From Oscillospiraceae bacterium (lineage in GTDB: Bacteria; Bacillota; Clostridia; Oscillospirales; Acutalibacteraceae), in NCBI GenBank assembly GCA_003514385.1, contig DOQR01000001.1:104207-168206 (forward strand): a DNA stretch of 64,000 bases. The letters run 5' to 3'. The notes below the pieces were generated by a model that saw nothing but the letters and a program-made list of their open reading frames with translations, was not told the origin of the DNA and searched no databases. Both the position numbers and the translations under genes were made by a program. Below, piece by piece: positions 60,396-64,000 of the stretch. Position 1 is the first letter of the stretch; each line of letters starts with the position of its first letter.

Positions 60396-61052
60396 TTATC
60401 TGAACGGACACGCTGTGAGCTTCACCCAACCCACTTCGCAACCGCATCCGCCGTCAGATTTATCTGACGGGCGTTGTCTGCGGTTGAGCACTCCGTCGTT
60501 GCTGCCGTAAATTGACAGCGTCCTTATATTTTCGTTTGAGAGGTCGGCGGTCGAATATGCGGCGAGGAGCAGCAGACCTTTAAAATCGCTCGGATGTTTT
60601 TCGAGATACGCCGCCGCCATCGAGCCGCCGAGGGAGTGGCCGCCTATGTACCAGTCGGTGATCTCGGGGAAGATCTCCCGTATGCCGTCTGCGGCGTTGA
60701 CATCGAATACCGCGAGATTAAACGGCATCCTGACGAGCACGCAAAGTATGCCCTTTTGGGAGAGCGACTCCATGAGCGGCAGATATGCCGTGTATTCGAC
60801 CTTGCCGCCGGGATAGAATATCAGTCCCTTTGTCGCGTTTTCGCCCTTGCAGACTATATTTCCGTTGTCGAGTTTGATTGTCTCGGTCAGGGAACTGCCG
60901 TCCTGAAGCCCGAATGATTCACCTGCGGGCGTTATCGCGTGATAGTAGTCGCCGAGATAGACGGCGCACGCTCCGAAAAGCAGCGCAATGACCGCGACTA
61001 TCGAAACGATGCATATTATTATCTTCCGCTTTTTGCAGCCTGCCTTTGCCAT
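60396..61052 (-). CDS. Alpha/beta hydrolase, C-terminally truncated (likely inactive)
   Basis: 218 residues with an N-terminal membrane anchor (IIICIVSIVAVIALLFG) and an alpha/beta-hydrolase domain: FYPGGKVEYTAYLPLMESL, the nucleophile elbow GGHSLGGSMAAAYLEKHP (Ser about 139) and the acid strand LSIYGSNDGVLNR. After that the frame runs into unrelated Arg/Ser/Cys-rich sequence (RQRPSDKSDGGCGCEVGW) and stops. The family normally continues for about 55-60 more residues including the catalytic His in a GGCHAYFG-like motif, which is missing. The odd tail is encoded by a segment with a CGTCAGA/TCTGACG hairpin, consistent with a small repeat insertion. Confidence 0.75.
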   Translation of the reverse strand: MAKAGCKKRKIIICIVSIVAVIALLFGACAVYLGDYYHAITPAGESFGLQDGSSLTETIKLDNGNIVCKGENATKGLIFYPGGKVEYTAYLPLMESLSQKGILCVLVRMPFNLAVFDVNAADGIREIFPEITDWYIGGHSLGGSMAAAYLEKHPSDFKGLLLLAAYSTADLSNENIRTLSIYGSNDGVLNRRQRPSDKSDGGCGCEVGWVKLTACPFR

Positions 61053-61070
61053 GATAATACCTCACTGTTT

Positions 61071-61277
61071 CTATATGATTAATAAATCGGGAACATTTTG
61101 CGCAGCCAGTATTTCATCATTAGCTAAGGACCCTTCAATCAGCTCCCAGTGGTTGCTTACATTGTCGCAATGGTATAAAAGTTTAGAGTATTCATTGTTT
61201 CGCTTTGCTGTAGCCTTGACAACACTATATCCATATCTTGGTAAAAACTGGCTTGCAGAGACGAACGAATTTCTCAT
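61071..61277 (-). CDS. Small hypothetical protein, coupled to the upstream AT-rich gene
   Basis: A 68-residue frame whose ATG overlaps the stop of the preceding gene in the ATGA pattern typical of translational coupling. Composition is as AT-rich as that gene and unlike the surrounding chromosome. The sequence (RNSFVSASQFLPRYGYSVVK, then NEYSKLLYHCDNVSNHWELI) has no signal peptide or membrane segment and no family I recognise. Confidence 0.45.
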   Translation of the reverse strand: MRNSFVSASQFLPRYGYSVVKATAKRNNEYSKLLYHCDNVSNHWELIEGSLANDEILAAQNVPDLLII

Positions 61278-61984
61278 CGCTTGCGAAATTTCACAAATTG
61301 GACTAAAATCATCAAAACGACTACTGCGGCAAATACAATAACAGCAAAAAATGCAACAATTGTTTTTGTCATCTGAGTATTGTTTACATCATAAAGGATT
61401 GTTTGATTCCCTTGACTATCCTCAGTTATAAGTTGCGAATAAGATGATGCCAAAAAGTTAAACATTCCCATGTCGTTTTTGACATAATAAGAAGCCTGTC
61501 CAATATTTACAGATTTCCTTTTTGCTATTTGATTCCATAGGGAATTGTTTTTCACACTGCTATCATCAGTTTTAACCATATTAATTAACTGCCCGTCTTG
61601 CGAAAATTCAATAACTATGGAACCTCTGACCAACATTAGCAGAATATTGCCATCATTCCATTGAACATAAAATGAACCGTCATTATCAAATTCGAATAAT
61701 GTCAACACATTATTTGAATTTGATATAGCAATCTTATTTTCTTTAAAGCCCAAAAGTATTATGCCGTCTTTAGAAACATCAAAAGAAACAATAGGCAATT
61801 CGATGCTGTCTAAGGATTTCAAATCAGAAGATTTCCTTAAATTAATATTTTGCCATATTTGGTCAACTTCATTCTCTGATAAGTCCGTCGTTTCGAATCC
61901 ATAATTTGTCGTTGCATACACATTTAGTCCTCCGAACAGTAGAAACAGAGATATGACGCACACTGTAACAAAACACTTTCGCAT
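61274..61984 (-). CDS. Hypothetical exported membrane-anchored protein, AT-rich
   Basis: A 236-residue product with an N-terminal signal-like helix (CFVTVCVISLFLLFGGLNVY), a soluble beta-strand-rich region with repeated short blades (IVSFDVSKDGIILLGF, LFEFDNDGSFYVQWNDGNIL, VIEFSQDGQLINMV) that resemble propeller-type repeats, and a C-terminal membrane helix (TIVAFFAVIVFAAVVVLMIL) with a basic end. The codon use is strongly A/T-biased compared with neighbours, suggesting recent transfer. Function unknown. Confidence 0.7.
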   Translation of the reverse strand: MRKCFVTVCVISLFLLFGGLNVYATTNYGFETTDLSENEVDQIWQNINLRKSSDLKSLDSIELPIVSFDVSKDGIILLGFKENKIAISNSNNVLTLFEFDNDGSFYVQWNDGNILLMLVRGSIVIEFSQDGQLINMVKTDDSSVKNNSLWNQIAKRKSVNIGQASYYVKNDMGMFNFLASSYSQLITEDSQGNQTILYDVNNTQMTKTIVAFFAVIVFAAVVVLMILVQFVKFRKR

Positions 61985-62186
61985 AAATCACACCTACCAT
62001 TCCGTTATCTTGACATAAATATTTTTAGATAAGAAATAGATTCTATTTCATTCATGATAAATACTTCCCTAAATTAATAATATCACATTTGGTGTACAAT
62101 AAACTGTATTTAGCATTGTTTGAGTAATAAACGTTTAAATTTAGTCTAGCACATTTAAAAAAGTATGGCAATGTTTTTATTATCTG

Positions 62187-62215
62187 TTGCAGTTTTTCCC
62201 GTCCTCGGTTATGAT
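62187..62215 (+). promoter_or_regulatory. Promoter of the GH78 gene
   Basis: TTGCAG (62187-62192), 17-base spacer, TATGAT (62210-62215), 22 bases before the start codon. The gap 61985-62186 is AT-rich and shows nothing else I can name. Confidence 0.55.
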
Positions 62216-62237
62216 ATTAGCGTAAAGGAGTGCTGTT

Positions 62238-63995
62238 ATGTTTTCGGAAAAATTTATCTGTGCGGGCTATGATTATACAACCTATACATCCCATGTCCCC
62301 GCGCCTTATTTCAGAAAGACTTTTGAGATAGACGGCGAAGTCAAAAAGTGCGTTATTACGCTGACGGGACTCGGATTTTATGAACTCTATGTCAACGGGC
62401 AGAGGCTGACTAAAGGCATTTTGGCCCCGTATATCTCGAACCCCGACGATCTTGTCTATTACGACGAATATGACATAACCGAGTGCCTCGTGCCGGGCAA
62501 AAATGTTCTCGGCATCATGCTCGGCAACGGAATGCAGAACGCGCCGGGCGGTCAGATCTGGGACTTTGATATCGCCGCCTTCAGGGGCGCGCCGCGTACG
62601 GCTTTCTGCGTCTCGACGGAATATATTGACGGCAAAATCGATACTTTCGAGGCTGACGGCTCGGTCAAAACTGCGCCCTCCCCGGTCATTTTCGATGACC
62701 TGCGCTGCGGCTGCTACTACGACGCGCGCCTTGAAATTCCCGGCTGGTCCGAGCCGGACTTTGACGACAGTGCTTGGAAAAATGCCCTGCCTGCGGAGAC
62801 CCCGCGCGGCGAAAAGCGCCTGTGCGAGGCGGAGCCGATAGCGCCCGTGCGTGAGATAAAGCCGGTTCTGATAAGAAAATGCAGGCTCAAGGAATACATA
62901 ACCCGCGGCGACGTTGTCAAAGAGGCGAAAAAAATCGCGAGCGACGAGCGTGACGGATTTTTATATGACTTCGGCGTGAACTCGGCGGGCACTGTAAAGC
63001 TCAGGATAAGCGGCGAGCGCGGGCGGCAAATCGATCTGCAGTTCGGCGAATATTTTGCGCCCGACGGCGAGCCGGACACGAGCAACATCTGCTTCTATCC
63101 CGCCGGATATTCCCAGCGCGATATGTACATACTTAAAGGCGAGGGCGAAGAGACTTTTGAGCCTGTGTTCACCTATCACGGATTCAGATACTGCGTGGTG
63201 CTCGGTATAACTGAGCAGGAGGCGACCTCCGATCTTCTGACTTTTGTTGTGCAGAACTCGGCTCTGCGCGAGATCGGCTCGTTCGTCTGCTCCGACGATA
63301 TGACAAATAAACTTCAGGCGATGACGAGAAACTCCGATCTCTCGAATTTCTATTATTTTCCGACCGACTGCCCGCACCGTGAGAAAAACGGCTGGACGGG
63401 CGACGCCGCTCTCTCCGCCGAGCACATATTGATGAATCTCGATGCAGTCAACAGCTACCGCGAGTGGCTGCGCAATATCCGCGCCGCTCAGCGTGCGGAC
63501 GGTGCGCTGCCCGGCATTGTGCCGACGGGCGGCTGGGGCTTTGAATGGGGCAACGGCCCCGCGTGGGACGCTGCGCTGACGTATATTCCGTATTTCTGTT
63601 ATGTCCTGCGCGGCGACAGAAAAATAATCGAAGAGAACGCGACGGCGATATTCCGCTATTGCGAGTATATCTCGCGCCGCCGCGACGAGCGCGGGCTTGT
63701 AGCGATTGGGCTCGGAGACTGGTGCCCGGTGACGAGGGTCAAATCGCCGCTCGAATTTACGGACAGCGTGACATGCATGAGTATTCTCAAGAAAGCCGCC
63801 TATATTTTCTCGCAGCTCGGACTTTCGCTCGAACGCGAGTTCTGCGAAAAGCTCTATAATGAGATAAGAGACGCGGTCAGACGGCATCTGATAGACTTCG
63901 GTACTATGACTGCGATAGGCTCCTGCCAGACCTCGCAGGCGATGGCGATATATTACGATGTGTTCAATCCCGGCGAAAATGCTCATGTACGGTAA
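62238..63995 (+). CDS. Alpha-L-rhamnosidase, GH78 family (3' end apparently frameshifted or cut)
   Basis: GH78 enzymes release terminal L-rhamnose from plant and microbial glycans. The 585 residues visible hold the N-terminal beta domain (FRKTFEIDGEVKKCVITLTG, GFYELYVNGQRL, LGIMLGNGMQN), the middle Bac_rhamnosid beta-sandwich, and most of the (alpha/alpha)6 catalytic domain with TDCPHREKNGWTGDAALSAE near residue 380, including acidic catalytic-site residues. AAAGGAG precedes the ATG. The family is usually 700 residues or more; here a stop appears right after QTSQAMAIYYDVFNPGEN. Adding one A in the run at 63976-63979 restores an open, family-like frame to the edge. No signal peptide, so probably cytoplasmic. 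Confidence 0.87.
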   Translation: MFSEKFICAGYDYTTYTSHVPAPYFRKTFEIDGEVKKCVITLTGLGFYELYVNGQRLTKGILAPYISNPDDLVYYDEYDITECLVPGKNVLGIMLGNGMQNAPGGQIWDFDIAAFRGAPRTAFCVSTEYIDGKIDTFEADGSVKTAPSPVIFDDLRCGCYYDARLEIPGWSEPDFDDSAWKNALPAETPRGEKRLCEAEPIAPVREIKPVLIRKCRLKEYITRGDVVKEAKKIASDERDGFLYDFGVNSAGTVKLRISGERGRQIDLQFGEYFAPDGEPDTSNICFYPAGYSQRDMYILKGEGEETFEPVFTYHGFRYCVVLGITEQEATSDLLTFVVQNSALREIGSFVCSDDMTNKLQAMTRNSDLSNFYYFPTDCPHREKNGWTGDAALSAEHILMNLDAVNSYREWLRNIRAAQRADGALPGIVPTGGWGFEWGNGPAWDAALTYIPYFCYVLRGDRKIIEENATAIFRYCEYISRRRDERGLVAIGLGDWCPVTRVKSPLEFTDSVTCMSILKKAAYIFSQLGLSLEREFCEKLYNEIRDAVRRHLIDFGTMTAIGSCQTSQAMAIYYDVFNPGENAHVR

Positions 63996-64000
63996 AGAAG

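Noticed and set aside
1..64000. CRISPR arrays, rRNA genes, prophage or insertion sequences
   Set aside because: No regularly spaced repeats, no rRNA-like sequence, no transposase, integrase or phage structural motifs were seen in any frame.

Overview
The window looks like chromosomal DNA of an anaerobic, spore-forming Clostridia species (Bacillota), most likely an Oscillospirales/Ruminococcaceae-type gut or rumen commensal. This is inferred from: a spoVT sporulation regulator; Firmicute RNA switches (a T-box before ileS, a tandem glycine riboswitch, two yybP-ykoY manganese riboswitches, an L20-type leader before infC-rpmI-rplT); a hydrogenase-like regulatory cluster; a fucose/rhamnose sugar economy; LytTR/GHKL signalling; and low-GC Gram-positive promoters (TTGACA-17-TATAAT) in DNA that is only moderately GC-rich. 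No rRNA, prophage, CRISPR array or insertion sequence was seen.

Layout. 1-3.0 kb (minus): mreB-mreC-mreD (mreD cut by the window edge) preceded by a lipoprotein gene. 3.0-7.6 kb: an FGGY sugar kinase, tRNA-Arg(ACG) followed by an unusual tRNA-flanking element, then a TetR regulator and a GPH/MFS transporter that share a 17-bp palindromic operator. 7.6-13.2 kb (minus): an ABC exporter, fucose mutarotase, a rhamnulokinase-family kinase and L-fucose isomerase in one operon. 13.3-16.3 kb (plus): an AgrA/AgrC-like two-component system, a flavodoxin and a small membrane protein. 16.3-17.8 kb (minus): a TRIC-family channel under a tandem glycine riboswitch, then spoVT. 18.1-19.7 kb: a pair of uncharacterised membrane proteins (DUF5058 and partner). 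19.7-22.5 kb: DRTGG, anti-sigma-like ATPase, [FeFe]-hydrogenase-like protein, second DRTGG, and a small ORF.

22.5-40.1 kb is mostly housekeeping on the plus strand: T-box and ileS (eukaryotic-type IleRS), a YhhN-family protein, infC-rpmI-rplT, an rRNA methyltransferase, dprA, topA, trmFO, plsX, rnc, a radical SAM gene and smc, many with overlapping start/stop codons. 40.1-44.5 kb: a repeat-bearing intergenic region, a membrane protein, and a gltX-glnS operon (minus). 44.6-48.7 kb: three paralogous secreted lipoproteins, each with its own promoter, with an orphan pduL between the first two. 48.8-57.0 kb (minus): an EF-G-like GTPase and two paralogous P-type ATPases, each behind its own manganese riboswitch. 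57.1-59.1 kb: a cold-shock protein with a long hairpin leader, a P-loop ATPase, and tRNA-Pro(TGG) preceded by a second tRNA-flanking element. 59.1-64 kb: accessory genes, namely a membrane protein, a C-terminally truncated alpha/beta hydrolase, an AT-rich two-gene islet and a GH78 alpha-L-rhamnosidase that appears frameshifted at the right edge.

How the parts fit: the sugar genes (GH78 rhamnosidase, FucI, FucU, RhaB-like and XylB-like kinases) suggest use of deoxy-sugars and pentoses from host or plant glycans. The riboswitches tie translation (isoleucine), glycine and manganese levels to single genes. The most unusual items are the two tRNA-flanking elements that duplicate a tRNA end, the hydrogenase-like sensor cluster lacking the catalytic proton-relay cysteine, the glycine riboswitch on a TRIC channel, the paired manganese-switched ATPases, and the lipoprotein trio.
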